From Candidatus Opimibacter skivensis (GTDB lineage Bacteria > Bacteroidota > Bacteroidia > Chitinophagales > Saprospiraceae): 64,000 bases of DNA. The DNA is taken from the NCBI GenBank assembly GCA_016721905.1, contig JADKHH010000003.1, positions 124,001 through 188,000 on the forward strand. The letters are read 5' to 3'. Numbering within the stretch: the first letter of the stretch is position 1; every line of letters begins with the position of its first letter. This document shows, in pieces, positions 37,401 to 47,247 of the stretch. A program made the position numbers and the translations under genes. The notes under the pieces were generated by a model. The model was not told the origin of the DNA and did not search any database. It saw nothing but the letters and a program-made list of their open reading frames with translations.

Positions 37401-38275
37401 TCGATTATACCGGCTGGACAGGTGACAAGCATACAGATACACTGATTTCCAGATTGCTTCATAACTACAGTATCAAGGTGAATGAAGAAATCGGAAGATA
37501 TAAGCGTGAGAGTTTCAACATCAGCATCGGTGACGAATTGCCACCGGGAGTATTGAAACTTGCGAAAGTGTATTTAGCTCGCAAGCGTAAATTGAAAGTA
37601 GGAGATAAGATTGCAGGTCGTCACGGTAATAAGGGGATTGTATCCAAGATCGTACGCCAGGAGGATATGCCATTCCTTGAGGATGGAACTCCGGTTGACA
37701 TCGTTCTTAACCCACTAGGTGTGCCATCTCGTATGAACCTTGGACAGATCTTCGAAACCGTTCTCGGATGGGCAGGAGAAAAGTTGGGTCTCAAGTATGC
37801 TACACCAATCTTTGATGGTGCGGCGCTTGATGAAATCCAGGGCCAGATCAATGAAGCTGGATTACCAGAGTTAGGACAAACGTTCTTGTATGACGGAAAC
37901 ACTGGGGACAGGTTCCATCAGAAAGCAACAGTTGGGGTTATCTACATGCTCAAGTTGTCCCACATGGTGGATGATAAGATGCACGCCAGGTCAATCGGTC
38001 CTTACTCATTGATTACACAGCAGCCACTTGGAGGTAAAGCTCAGTTTGGTGGTCAGCGTTTTGGTGAGATGGAAGTTTGGGCGCTTGAAGCTTACGGCGC
38101 ATCCAACATCCTCCAGGAACTCCTTACTGTAAAATCGGATGACATCATCGGAAGGGCAAAAGCATATGAAGCCATCGTCAAAGGTGACAACATGCCAGAA
38201 CCACACATCCCCGAGAGTTTCAACGTATTGGTGCATGAGCTTCGCGGCCTCGCACTCGATGTAAAATTTGATTGA
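34454..38275 (+). CDS. rpoB: DNA-directed RNA polymerase subunit beta
   Basis: A 1273-residue catalytic subunit. The rifampicin pocket (FGTSQLSQFLDQTNPLSEIT then KRRISALGPGG, about residues 471-500) is wild-type in appearance, followed by TIETPEGPNIGLI. AGRHGNKG and the C-terminal GGQRFGEMEVWALEAYGA are also intact. The reading frame is unbroken over 3.8 kb. It precedes rpoC by 32 bp. Confidence 0.99.
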   Translation: MAGNAVVKSHTKERVNFGKIDLNTQYPDFLEIQLKSFQEFFQLETTPENRNSEGLYKVFQENFPISDARSIFVLEFLDYFIDPPRYKIEECMHRGLTYSVPLKAKLRLSCNDEEHIDFETIVQDVFLGNIPYMTPKGTFVINGAERVIVSQLHRSPGVFFSQSYHPNGTKIYSARVIPFKGAWMEFATDINNVMYAYIDRKKKFPVTTLLRAIGFDSDREILSLFELAEEVKVNKAALKKAIGRKLAARILRKWTEDFVDEDTAEVVTIERNEIILERDVIIDEDHIDMILEANESTIILQREDIGEDYSIIYNTLQKDPTSSEMEAVQYIYRQLRGSDPPDEETARGIIDKLFFSDKRYNLGDVGRYKINRKLDINIDKETLVLTKEDIISIVKYLVSLTNQKAELDDIDHLSNRRVRTVGEQLYAQFGVGLARMARTIRERMNVRDNEVFTPIDLINARTLSSVINSFFGTSQLSQFLDQTNPLSEITHKRRISALGPGGLSRERAGFEVRDVHYSHYGRLCTIETPEGPNIGLISTLCVHAKINKMGFLETPYRRVSEGKVVLKGNAEYLTAEGEDYLKIAQANTPIDKTGLFMTDRIKSREHGDFPMLGPEEIEYMDVAPNQIVGVSASLIPFLENDDANRALMGSNMQRQAVPLIKPASPIVGTGLEAKVALDSRMLINAEGPGAVQYVDATRITIKYDRSEEDQLVSFEDDLKTYYLTKFQRTNQGTCINLKPIVKKGDRVKEGTILCDGYATEKGELALGQNLKVAFMPWKGYNFEDAIVVSERIVKEDIFTSVHIESFELEVRDTKLGEEELTNDIPNVSEEATKDLDENGIIRVGAGVKEGDILIGKITPKGETDPTPEEKLLRAIFGDKAGDVKDASFTAPPSTDGVVIDKQLFARAKKDKFQKAQEKKLIDQLDDKHSVAINELKTLLIDKLSVLIKGQSSNGVKSIYGEVVINKGNKFTPKVLKTIDFSQIDYTGWTGDKHTDTLISRLLHNYSIKVNEEIGRYKRESFNISIGDELPPGVLKLAKVYLARKRKLKVGDKIAGRHGNKGIVSKIVRQEDMPFLEDGTPVDIVLNPLGVPSRMNLGQIFETVLGWAGEKLGLKYATPIFDGAALDEIQGQINEAGLPELGQTFLYDGNTGDRFHQKATVGVIYMLKLSHMVDDKMHARSIGPYSLITQQPLGGKAQFGGQRFGEMEVWALEAYGASNILQELLTVKSDDIIGRAKAYEAIVKGDNMPEPHIPESFNVLVHELRGLALDVKFD

Positions 38276-38307
38276 TTTTAATTCTATTCTTAATACAGCT
38301 ATAGACT

Positions 38308-41300
38308 ATGTCTCTTAAAAAGAAGCACGTCAAACAGAAGCAATTTTTTCGCAGTATCTCTCTGAGCCTGTCATCTCCGGATGATATATTGGAGCGTTCT
38401 TACGGCGAAGTACTGAAGCCGGAAACAATCAACTATCGTTCCTATAAGCCGGAGCGTGACGGATTGTTTTGTGAAAGGATCTTCGGTCCTGTCAAGGACT
38501 TCGAATGTTATTGCGGTAAGTACAAACGTATCCGTTACAAAGGAATCGTCTGTGATCGTTGTGGGGTAGAAGTAACAGAAAAGAAAGTACGGCGCGAGCG
38601 TATGGGCCACATCAAGTTAGTGGTTCCTGTTGTACACATCTGGTTTTTCAAATCACTGCCAAATAAAATTGGTTACATCCTCGGACTCTCTTCCAAGAAC
38701 CTGGAATCGATCATCTACTACGAAAGGTATGTAGTGATCAAGGCGGGTGTCAAGTCAGATGATGGTGTTGATATGATGGATCTGCTGACCGAAGAAGAAT
38801 ACTTCGATGTATTGGATACACTTCCGGAAGGCAACCAAATGCTCGACGATGCTGATCCAAATAAGTTTATCGCCAAGATGGGCGCAGAAGCTGTTTTTGA
38901 TCTGTTGGCCAATATTGACTTAAAGAAATTATCGGATAACCTGCGTCACCAATCTGCTACTGAAACTTCTCAGCAGAGAAAGTCAGAGGCATTGAAGAGG
39001 TTGCGTGTTGTAGAAGCTATTCGTGAAGGAAACATGCATACCGAAAACCGTCCTGAGTGGATGGTGATTCAATATTTACCTGTAATACCACCAGAGCTTC
39101 GTCCACTCGTACCTCTTGATGGGGGACGTTTTGCGAGTTCTGACTTGAATGACCTGTACCGAAGGGTCATCATTCGTAACAACCGTTTGAAGAGACTTCT
39201 TGAAATCAAAGCACCTGAGGTCATCCTTCGGAATGAGAAACGGATGCTGCAGGAAGCGGTTGACTCCTTGTTTGATAACTCACGTAAATCAAATGCTGTC
39301 AAGGCAGAAGGTGGTCGTGCACTCAAGTCATTGAGTGATATCCTCAAGGGTAAACAAGGTCGTTTCCGTCAGAATCTTCTTGGAAAACGTGTTGACTACA
39401 GTGGTCGTTCGGTTATCGTGGTTGGTCCTACCTTGAAGCTTCACGAATGTGGACTTCCAAAGGGTATGGCTGCTGAGTTGTTCAAGCCATTTATCATCAG
39501 GAAACTGATTGAAAGAGGTATCGTCAAAACCGTGAAGTCAGCTAAGAAATTAGTTGACCGTAAAGAACCGGTGATCTGGGATATCCTCGAAAACATATTG
39601 AAAGGTCATCCGGTATTGTTAAACCGGGCTCCGACACTTCACAGACTTTCTATACAGGCATTCCAACCACAGTTAGTGGAAGGAAAAGCAATCCAGCTTC
39701 ACCCGTTAGTGTGTACAGCGTTCAACGCTGACTTTGACGGTGACCAGATGGCCGTTCACGTTCCATTGGGACAGGCCGCTATCCTGGAAGCTCAGTTGTT
39801 GATGCTTGCTTCTCACAACATGCTCAATCCACAGGACGGATCTCCGGTAACACTTCCTTCACAGGACATGGTACTCGGACTCTATTACCTGACAAAGGAG
39901 CGCAGGTCTGAGAACGGCACGAAAGTCCAGGGTGAAGGCAAAACGTTTTACAGTTCAGAGGAGGTTGTGATTGCCCACAATGAAGGCAAACTTGATCTCC
40001 ATGCATTGATAAAGGTCAGAACCCGTGTGCTCGATGAGAACGGTAACATTGTCAATAAGCTGATTGATACAACCACTGGAAAAGTACTCTTCAATGAAGT
40101 AGTACCTGAATCGGTTCCGTATATCAACATCCTGTTGACCAAGAAGAACCTTCGGAAAGTCATTGGTGATATCCTCACCAGGACTAACTTCCCTAGAACA
40201 GCACAGTTCCTTGATGATATTAAAGATCTTGGATTTAGCTGGGCGTTCCGTGCAGGCTTGTCATTCAAACTGGGTGACCTGATCACGCCTTCTATCAAGG
40301 AAGAGACGTTAAAGGCAGCTCAGGATGATGTGGATGAAGTTTTCGCTAACTACAACATGGGTTTGATCACTGAAAACGAGCGTTATAATCAGACGATCGA
40401 CAAGTGGACATATGCTGACAACAAGATCACAGAAAGCCTGATGAAAGAGCTGTCTCAGCACGATCAGGGATTCAACTCAGTATTCATGATGTTGGACTCA
40501 GGTGCGAGAGGATCTAAGAATCAGATCAAGCAGCTTTGTGGATTGAGAGGTTTGATGGCTAAACCACGGAAATCAGGGGATACAGGAAGAGCGGTTATTG
40601 AAAACCCGATTCTCTCCAACTTCCTTGATGGATTGAGTGTACAGGAATACTTTATCTCTACGCACGGTGCCCGTAAGGGTCTTGCGGATACAGCGCTCAA
40701 GACAGCGGATGCGGGTTACCTTACCCGTCGTCTCGTTGACGTTGCACAGGATGTAGTGGTCATGGAAGAAGATTGCGAAACACTACGTGGTATCGAAACT
40801 TCTGCATTGAAGGACAATGAAAAGATCATTGAGAGCCTTGCATCAAGGACACAGGGAAGGTATTCACTCTATGACATCCTGCATCCTGTTACCGATGAAT
40901 TGATCGTTGGTGCCGGCGAGTATATTACAGAAACGATTGCAGAGAAGATTGAAGAAATTGGTATTGAGAGAGTAACGATTCGTTCAGTACTCACGTGTGA
41001 AAGTAAGCGTGGTACGTGTGCGAAATGTTATGGTAAAAATCTTGCTACCGGTCGTATTGCCGAAATGGGCGATGCAGTCGGAATCATATCTGCGCAGAGT
41101 ATTGGTGAGCCAGGAACACAGCTTACACTTCGTACCTTCCACGTAGGGGGTATCGCATCACTCTCCAAGAAGGAATCTGAATTGGTGGCCAAGTTTGACG
41201 GGGTGGTTGAGTTTGAGGACATGCGTACCGTTAAGTTTGAAGATGAAGATGGCAAGCAGGAGGTCGTGATTTCCAGGTCAGGTGAAGTCAAAATCACTGA

Positions 41301-42597
41301 TCCGGAAGGTGGCCGGGTGTTTGTATCGCACCATATCCCTTATGGTGCCAAGATCATGGTCAAGGACAAACAGAAGATTCGTCGCGGGGATATGATCTGT
41401 CATTGGGATATTTTCAATGCTGTCATTATTTCTGAATTCCCTGGTATTATCAAGTACGATTCTATCGAGGAAGGTGTGACCTTCCGAACAGAGCGTGATG
41501 ATCAGACGGGATATGAAGAGAAGGTGATCATTGAATCCAAGAATAAGAAGAAGATCCCATCCATCAGTATCGTAACAAAGGATGGAGAGGAGTTACGCAA
41601 CTATAACCTTCCGGTAGGATCCTATATCAGTGTATCTGACGGTGATGAAATCACTGCAGGTAAAATCATTGGAAAGATTCCACGTAAGACAAGTCAGATC
41701 CAGGATATCACGGGAGGTCTGCCACGGGTAACAGAATTATTCGAGGCACGTAATCCTTCCAACCCAGCTGTTGTTTCGGAGATCGATGGTGTAGTCAAAT
41801 TTGGTAGCATCAAGCGTGGTAACCGTGAGATGTATGTTGTTGATGAGAAGACAGATCAGAATCGTAAATACCTCATCGGACTTTCCAAGCACTTGCTGGT
41901 ACAGGAAGGTGACTTTGTCCGCGCAGGTATGGCCCTTTCTGATGGATCTATTGCACCTGGTGATATCCTTGCGATCAAGGGTCCGTTTGCAGTACAATCC
42001 TATCTCGTCAATGGTATCCAGGAAGTATATCGTTCACAGGGTATCGCGATCAATGATAAGCACATCGAAGTAATTGTGCGCCAGATGATGCGTCGTGTAT
42101 TGATCGTGGATCCGGGAGACACAAGTTTCCTCCAGGGTGAGTCTGTAGATCGTCACGATTTCTTCGAAGAGAATGACCTGATCTACGATCGTAAAGTGAT
42201 CACGGAACCTGGAGATTCTAAAAAATACAATGCAGGTGGTGTCGTATCCTTACGTCAGATCCGTGAAGAAAACTCATTCCTGAAACGTAATGATCAAAAG
42301 ATCATGGAATTCAGGGATGCAGTAGCTGCAACCTCCAGCACCATGCTGCAGGGGATCACGAGATCTTCACTTGGTACGAAGAGCTGGATTTCAGCGGCTT
42401 CCTTCCAGGAGACGACCAAAGTGCTCAGCACCGCAGCGATTGCCGCCAAACGGGATGATCTGCAAGGTTTGAAAGAAAATGTCATTGTTGGAAAACGAAT
42501 TCCTGCAGGTACAGGTGCTTTCAAATATGAAACGATCCTTGTCAAGTCAAAGGATGGTGAAGAGTATGTGGAGCGGTTGTATGATGATGAGAATTGA
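38308..42597 (+). CDS. rpoC: DNA-directed RNA polymerase subunit beta'
   Basis: A 1429-residue catalytic subunit. The N-terminal zinc site (CYCGKYK then CDRCGVEV, about 66-90), the catalytic NADFDGDQMAVH (about 470), the trigger-loop region and the second zinc cluster (CESKRGTCAKCYG, about 897-910) are intact. It ends the cluster; a heptamer array starts three bases after its stop codon and a bidirectional terminator follows. Confidence 0.99.
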   Translation: MSLKKKHVKQKQFFRSISLSLSSPDDILERSYGEVLKPETINYRSYKPERDGLFCERIFGPVKDFECYCGKYKRIRYKGIVCDRCGVEVTEKKVRRERMGHIKLVVPVVHIWFFKSLPNKIGYILGLSSKNLESIIYYERYVVIKAGVKSDDGVDMMDLLTEEEYFDVLDTLPEGNQMLDDADPNKFIAKMGAEAVFDLLANIDLKKLSDNLRHQSATETSQQRKSEALKRLRVVEAIREGNMHTENRPEWMVIQYLPVIPPELRPLVPLDGGRFASSDLNDLYRRVIIRNNRLKRLLEIKAPEVILRNEKRMLQEAVDSLFDNSRKSNAVKAEGGRALKSLSDILKGKQGRFRQNLLGKRVDYSGRSVIVVGPTLKLHECGLPKGMAAELFKPFIIRKLIERGIVKTVKSAKKLVDRKEPVIWDILENILKGHPVLLNRAPTLHRLSIQAFQPQLVEGKAIQLHPLVCTAFNADFDGDQMAVHVPLGQAAILEAQLLMLASHNMLNPQDGSPVTLPSQDMVLGLYYLTKERRSENGTKVQGEGKTFYSSEEVVIAHNEGKLDLHALIKVRTRVLDENGNIVNKLIDTTTGKVLFNEVVPESVPYINILLTKKNLRKVIGDILTRTNFPRTAQFLDDIKDLGFSWAFRAGLSFKLGDLITPSIKEETLKAAQDDVDEVFANYNMGLITENERYNQTIDKWTYADNKITESLMKELSQHDQGFNSVFMMLDSGARGSKNQIKQLCGLRGLMAKPRKSGDTGRAVIENPILSNFLDGLSVQEYFISTHGARKGLADTALKTADAGYLTRRLVDVAQDVVVMEEDCETLRGIETSALKDNEKIIESLASRTQGRYSLYDILHPVTDELIVGAGEYITETIAEKIEEIGIERVTIRSVLTCESKRGTCAKCYGKNLATGRIAEMGDAVGIISAQSIGEPGTQLTLRTFHVGGIASLSKKESELVAKFDGVVEFEDMRTVKFEDEDGKQEVVISRSGEVKITDPEGGRVFVSHHIPYGAKIMVKDKQKIRRGDMICHWDIFNAVIISEFPGIIKYDSIEEGVTFRTERDDQTGYEEKVIIESKNKKKIPSISIVTKDGEELRNYNLPVGSYISVSDGDEITAGKIIGKIPRKTSQIQDITGGLPRVTELFEARNPSNPAVVSEIDGVVKFGSIKRGNREMYVVDEKTDQNRKYLIGLSKHLLVQEGDFVRAGMALSDGSIAPGDILAIKGPFAVQSYLVNGIQEVYRSQGIAINDKHIEVIVRQMMRRVLIVDPGDTSFLQGESVDRHDFFEENDLIYDRKVITEPGDSKKYNAGGVVSLRQIREENSFLKRNDQKIMEFRDAVAATSSTMLQGITRSSLGTKSWISAASFQETTKVLSTAAIAAKRDDLQGLKENVIVGKRIPAGTGAFKYETILVKSKDGEEYVERLYDDEN

Positions 42598-42599
42598 TA

Positions 42600-42627
42600 G
42601 CAAGGAGCATGGGGCAAGGAGCAAGGA
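42600..42627 (+). repeat. Heptamer array (GCAAGGA) after the rpoC stop codon
   Basis: Four units in 7-base register: GCAAGGA, GCATGGG, GCAAGGA, GCAAGGA, beginning three bases after the rpoC TGA on the sense strand. Same unit as behind the M23 gene. Confidence 0.88.
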
Positions 42628-42673
42628 GGGAATTGAAATGACGCTATAGCTTCATGATCAAGGAGTAGAATAT

Positions 42674-42704
42674 AAAAAAGGCAGGTGAACAACCTGCCTT
42701 TTTT
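42674..42704. terminator. Bidirectional terminator between rpoC and ribE
   Basis: Perfect stem AAAAAAGGCAGGT/ACCTGCCTTTTTT with a 5-nt loop. It gives a U run on both strands, ending rpoC and the converging riboflavin synthase gene. Confidence 0.95.
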
Positions 42705-42707
42705 ATT

Positions 42708-43301
42708 TTAACTATTTCTCAATGCTGCTTGCCGAAGGAGATATTTGCCGATCAGGTCAAATTCTACATTGACCTCATCGCCTTCAAGGAGGTGTTTGAA
42801 ATTGGTGTGTTCAAAAGTGTAAGGGATGATCGCAACATCGAATGAATCAGGATATAGATTAGCGACTGTCAGGCTGATCCCATTTAAACAGATAGATCCG
42901 TGGGGGATAACGAGACCTGCATATTCCTCTGGAAGATTGAATTTAATTTTCCAGCTACCCGCCATGTCTTGTATGAGCAAGCACTTGATGGTTGTGTCAA
43001 CATGGCCTTGTACTAAATGTCCATCCAGCAGGGTAGTGGGAGTAATCGATTTTTCCAGGTTGATGACATCCCCTTCTTTCAATTCTGAGAATGTTGTTTT
43101 TGAAAGCGTTTCCTGTACAACTTCTACTTCATAGGTGCCATCGTTTATCGCAACAACAGTCAGGCAGATGCCATTATGGGCGATGCTCTGATCGATGGTT
43201 AGTTCATCAGCCAAGGGTGACGCGATGGTAATTCGTTTTGTGGATCCTGTGGCTTGAATGGAGCGCACAATACCGGTGGATTTTATAATGCCTGAAAACA
43301 T
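42708..43301 (-). CDS. ribE: Riboflavin synthase (alpha subunit)
   Basis: Dismutates 6,7-dimethyl-8-ribityllumazine to riboflavin. The 197-residue protein shows the two tandem lumazine-binding barrels of the family: MFSGIIKSTGIV with NGICLTV in the first (1-96), and LDGHLVQGHVD with LNGISLTV in the second. A TAnnTTTG promoter box lies 26 bp upstream; no FMN riboswitch is visible in the short leader. Confidence 0.96.
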   Translation of the reverse strand: MFSGIIKSTGIVRSIQATGSTKRITIASPLADELTIDQSIAHNGICLTVVAINDGTYEVEVVQETLSKTTFSELKEGDVINLEKSITPTTLLDGHLVQGHVDTTIKCLLIQDMAGSWKIKFNLPEEYAGLVIPHGSICLNGISLTVANLYPDSFDVAIIPYTFEHTNFKHLLEGDEVNVEFDLIGKYLLRQAALRNS

Positions 43302-43326
43302 TAAAGTATTCGTAGAAGGTGAAAAA

Positions 43327-43334
43327 CAAAGATA
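43327..43334 (-). promoter_or_regulatory. -7 promoter box of ribE
   Basis: TATCTTTG on the minus strand, exact TAnnTTTG. The predicted start near 43323 gives a leader of about 22 nt. Confidence 0.55.
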
Positions 43335-43355
43335 CGAATGAGGAATTCGATTGGA

Positions 43356-46056
43356 TTAACCCCTGATCAATTCAATATACCCTGATAAGACGATAGGTGT
43401 CTGATTTTCGCTTTCGTAAGCTTCACAGGTGTAGTAATAAACTCCGTCAGAAACATCTTTACCTGCATGGTTGCCACCATTCCAATTGATCTGAGGATCT
43501 GTGGTGGTAAACACCAACTGGCCCCAACGATTGAAAACATTAAAATTGATGGTTTCAATAAATCTGGAGCGGAAGGGTGTGAAAAGATCATTCTGACCAT
43601 CACCGTTGGGTGTGAAGGCATTAGGCAATTCAAACACCGGACAGTTTTCCACACAAACTGGTTGCGATGGAGCACTTTGATTTCCTATGAAATCAACGGC
43701 TACGACAGTATAACAACCGGCAATTTTCTCTCCTGGTTTGTGCTCAAAGGTATCACCAGGATCATCGACACGACCGATTTCTATCAAGGCATCCCCGGGT
43801 GATTCACTGTAGTAAATGATGTAGTATGCAATGTCATCATCTGAACAGGGCATGGTCCATGAAACATAATTTGAAAAAGCATCTGCCGGTGTACCAGGTG
43901 TGGCTTCGTCGCAAATGTTTGTAACCACTACCAGCGGAATACATGGCGCCACATTGTCTTCAGGTATCACGCAAGACTCCTGCGAGTCGTTGATCAACGG
44001 GGCAGGAATCATGTCTAGTCCATAGTCCCCAAAGGCTGTGATCTTATAACAATATTCAAAGCCGTTAAAAACATTGTCGGAGTCTGTATAATTGATTGAG
44101 GTGGTTGTGCCGATCTTGGTAAACGGCCCTCCCTGATCGCTTCGCCATACATCAAAGCTGTAGTTGTCCCAGGGTACAAAATATTCCCATGACAACAGGC
44201 TAGATTCATCGGAAGGAAGTGTGGTCAGGAAAACTGAGGAGGCCGGTTGCGAAGCACCATAGCGGTTGGTTGACTCACCGGTGTAGAAATCCATTCTGTA
44301 ATTATATCCACGGGTACGGGTATCAAGGTTTTGGTCCTGGAACATCGTATCCTTTAGACCGGTAAAAGTCAGAGAGGTAAATGTAGCACCAGGCACAATT
44401 TGGAAATCGGTTCCTGAAATTCCATCGGCGCGCATCAGTTCATATCTGTATGGCCCTGGATGTAAAAAGGTGTCTAGCGCAATCGGATCCGGAGCGATCC
44501 ACTTGACAGTGATTTTACCATTTGTGTTGTCTGTTTGATCAACTGAGACTTTTGTCAGCAAAGGCCGGTCAGCTTTTGCCCGGAGACATACCTCATCAGA
44601 TGGTATACTTTCCACGCGGAGATAGGGTTGACCTGATGGTGTGGTTAAGGCAAACTCAGCAAGAATTCGGTAGCAATAGCTTCCTTCATCTTCAATGTCG
44701 GTGTCTTCATAATGATACCGACCGTTTTGTGTGCCCTTCCAGTTAGCTGCTATCTTGGTGTAACCTCGTCCATCCAGTCCGGTTTCACATGAATCCAATT
44801 CAAATTGATTACTCCCTGTGCGTTTCCAAATAGAGAAACCCCTGAAATAATTATCGGCAGCAGCATCACATGCATAGGGAAGATCCCAGCTCAGCTGAAA
44901 AGCATCATTCGCACTCTCTAGGTCAAGCCCTAATGGAGGGGGCCCAATGACTCTGATTCGGATAGCGAACAGATCTACTAATCCAGTGCTATCCTGGAAA
45001 TTGTCAACTGCCTTGATAATGATAGTATAGGGTTGATCGCGAATTTGCTCGCATTGAGGTGTCCAGGTCAATACAGCTTGGAAAGGTTGTTCCTGATATC
45101 CACCTGGTCCGGCATCAAGTTGGGCCATATTTCCTTCTATTTCAAAAAGGGCCCCCAGAGGCTGAAACTTCAACGAGTTGCCCGGTATCCGGATCAGAAA
45201 GGTTGATGATGAGTTCAAGCTTCTCACCAGCTATTAAACATACTTCTTCGATAGCTTCAATTTCAGGTGGGCTGTTGTCACACACTAATACCAGAATCTG
45301 CATATCTCTTACAAAGGAACTGATCAAAACGCCACCCCTGTATTCTTTTACCAGAAAGGCAATATTGTACTCACCAGCAAGTTGAGGGGAAATCCAGACA
45401 ATATCCCCTTTGATAGGATCGAGGGTCATGATATTGTCAGGTCCGGGCTCAACTTGTTGTGGAAACCTGTAATTAGGCACATTCAATCCGCTATCCTGAA
45501 GAGGTACTATAAATTCAAAGGCCAGGCTGTCCCCATCTTCATCATAGGCGCTTGGATTATGAATGTATCTTTTGCCGACACAGGCAAAATCAATTGGCGG
45601 CTGAAGGAGGATGGCTGTATTGTTATATCCCTGGAATTGCGGATTGAGGAATGTATAGGTGGCTTCTAAATAGAAAGGAACGCCTTCTGAATTTGGTGGA
45701 TTCACGTTGATGATACCTCCATTCCGATTGGGGTCCATCATGGAAATGGTGTAAGTCGCCCTGCCTGGATAGGTGTGACTTGCGACGTAGTAATTGAGTT
45801 TGCGGTTGTTGGACAGTGGTTCGCCTTCTCCGTTTATCCTAAAGACATATTCAGAACTCCCGTCACCCCAGAACACTTCTACGCTATCCCTGTCGGCCTG
45901 CGTACTGCTGGTCTTGGTATAGGTGGTTACGGTCACTTCTACAGTAAGATCACCAGTCTGGCGCACAGTGATTTCTCCCGCACGATTATGCGTTGCCATC
46001 AGGTCATCAGCGAACCAAAGGCTTAAGAATAAAACCAGCACCCAAAACTTGCCCAT
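43356..46056 (-). CDS. Secreted protein with T9SS type B sorting domain (gliding motility-associated CTD), frameshifted
   Basis: A large exported protein of about 900 residues once repaired. Signal peptide (about 1-21, ending LMA), a beta-rich region (about 22-300), several fibronectin type III-like and Ig-like segments, and a C-terminal type B sorting domain of about 85 residues (PNAFTPNGDGQNDLF, FNRWGQLVF, WNG, DGVYYY) that sends it through the type IX secretion system. The 5' 304 codons and the rest are in different frames; removing one base from the five-A run (plus strand) at 45144-45148 joins them as SASGGPFEIEGNMAQ. Function unknown; adhesion or a matrix role is typical of such proteins. 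Confidence 0.88.
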
Positions 46057-46148
46057 AATTGAAGTTAAATATAGGAAATAACGTCTTTGTTGCGGGCAAA
46101 GTTGGGTTTAAAGGGCGTTTTTGATCGTTAGTTTACAAATATCCCGCC

Positions 46149-46172
46149 GTTGCAGGAGCAAACACCTGCAAC
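46149..46172. repeat. Single palindrome arm (GTTGCAGGAG type)
   Basis: GTTGCAGGAG, CAAA, CACCTGCAAC: the same hairpin as the arms of the 17860-17964 element with one mismatch, standing alone 55 bp before the second two-armed copy. Confidence 0.8.
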
Positions 46173-46226
46173 GACATACCAAGGATGAGTTTCTCGTAAA
46201 GCTAACCTACAACTATCGGCCCCAGG

Positions 46227-46332
46227 CCGTTGGATGGAGTTCTCTCCGCCAACCACCGCGATACCCACCGCAATTCCATAGAGAATCCTCTTTGGAATCA
46301 TCATAGCTGGCGGCGAGAACGCCATCCAGCGG
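46227..46332. repeat. Two-armed palindromic element, copy 2 (106 bp)
   Basis: Arms 46227-46255 and 46304-46332 are imperfect reverse complements (five mismatches in about 30). The 48-bp centre aligns with that of copy 1: both contain ATACCCA, CG, AATTCCA and GAGAATC in the same order and spacing, and total length differs by one base. The arm sequence itself has diverged (GTTGGATGGAG against GTTGCAGGAG). It lies in the 315-bp gap between rfbD and the T9SS protein gene, which otherwise has no coding content. Confidence 0.85.
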
Positions 46333-46371
46333 CGATTTTACTGTTGCTATTTTTAGCCAGATTAATTCTAC

Positions 46372-47247
46372 CTATTTGTTAGGAATAGCAAGATATCGCT
46401 GTAAAGCATCCTCCCAATGAGGGATAGATTTATTCAGCAGAGCGGAGATTTTGCTACAATCCAGAATGCTGTAGGGTGGCCGTGGAGCGGGGGCTCCGAA
46501 TTCTTCAGTTGTTATGGTTTCCACATTGCAATTGACTCCTGAAAGATTAAAGATCCTCCGGGCAAAATCATCCCAGGTCACTTCACCCGAATTGGCAAAA
46601 TTGAAAATTCCATTTATGTCATTGCGATGGCCAGCGATGTCAAGATGTATCAACGACTTCACTGCTTCCACGATGTCAAAGGTAAATGTAGGGGCACCGA
46701 GCTGGTCACCTACAATCCTGAGGTGTGTTTTAGTTTTTGCCAGCCGAAGCATGGTATTGACAAAATTGTGCCCTCCTGGTCCATAGACCCATGAAGTCCG
46801 TAGAATTGTATGACTTGCTCCTGAACCAGCGATTGCTAATTCACCATCACGCTTAGATATAGCATAGACTCCTTTCGGTGCTGTGGGATCCGTTTCTTTT
46901 AGGGGTCTGCGCAAGTCATTATGGTACACATAGTCTGAAGAAAAATCAAAGAGATGTACTCCCGCATCTTTGCACGCTTCAGCGATGTGACCGGGCGCTA
47001 TAGCATTGTAAAGATTTGCTTCATGTGCATTTTTCTCAGCATCATCCACTTTCGTATAAGCAGCACAGTTGATCCAGTAATTAACTTTAGGTAATGAAGA
47101 CAACACCCGACTTATTTTGTCACGGTCAGAAATATCCAGTTGCCTTCTGTCAAAGGAATAGACATTAAATCCTTCCAGGAAGGAAAGGTTTTGAATACAT
47201 GCCTTGCCCAACTGGCCCGAAGCTCCGCTCACGATGAGTGGAATCAT
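46372..47247 (-). CDS. rfbD: dTDP-4-dehydrorhamnose reductase
   Basis: Last step of dTDP-L-rhamnose synthesis. The 291-residue short-chain dehydrogenase has the GASGQLG nucleotide loop at the N-terminus and the catalytic YAISK; DYVYHNDLRRPLKETDPTAP is the usual substrate loop. It overlaps rfbC by 4 bp (ATGA), so they are translationally coupled. The rfbA and rfbB partners are not here. Confidence 0.94.
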   Translation of the reverse strand: MIPLIVSGASGQLGKACIQNLSFLEGFNVYSFDRRQLDISDRDKISRVLSSLPKVNYWINCAAYTKVDDAEKNAHEANLYNAIAPGHIAEACKDAGVHLFDFSSDYVYHNDLRRPLKETDPTAPKGVYAISKRDGELAIAGSGASHTILRTSWVYGPGGHNFVNTMLRLAKTKTHLRIVGDQLGAPTFTFDIVEAVKSLIHLDIAGHRNDINGIFNFANSGEVTWDDFARRIFNLSGVNCNVETITTEEFGAPAPRPPYSILDCSKISALLNKSIPHWEDALQRYLAIPNK

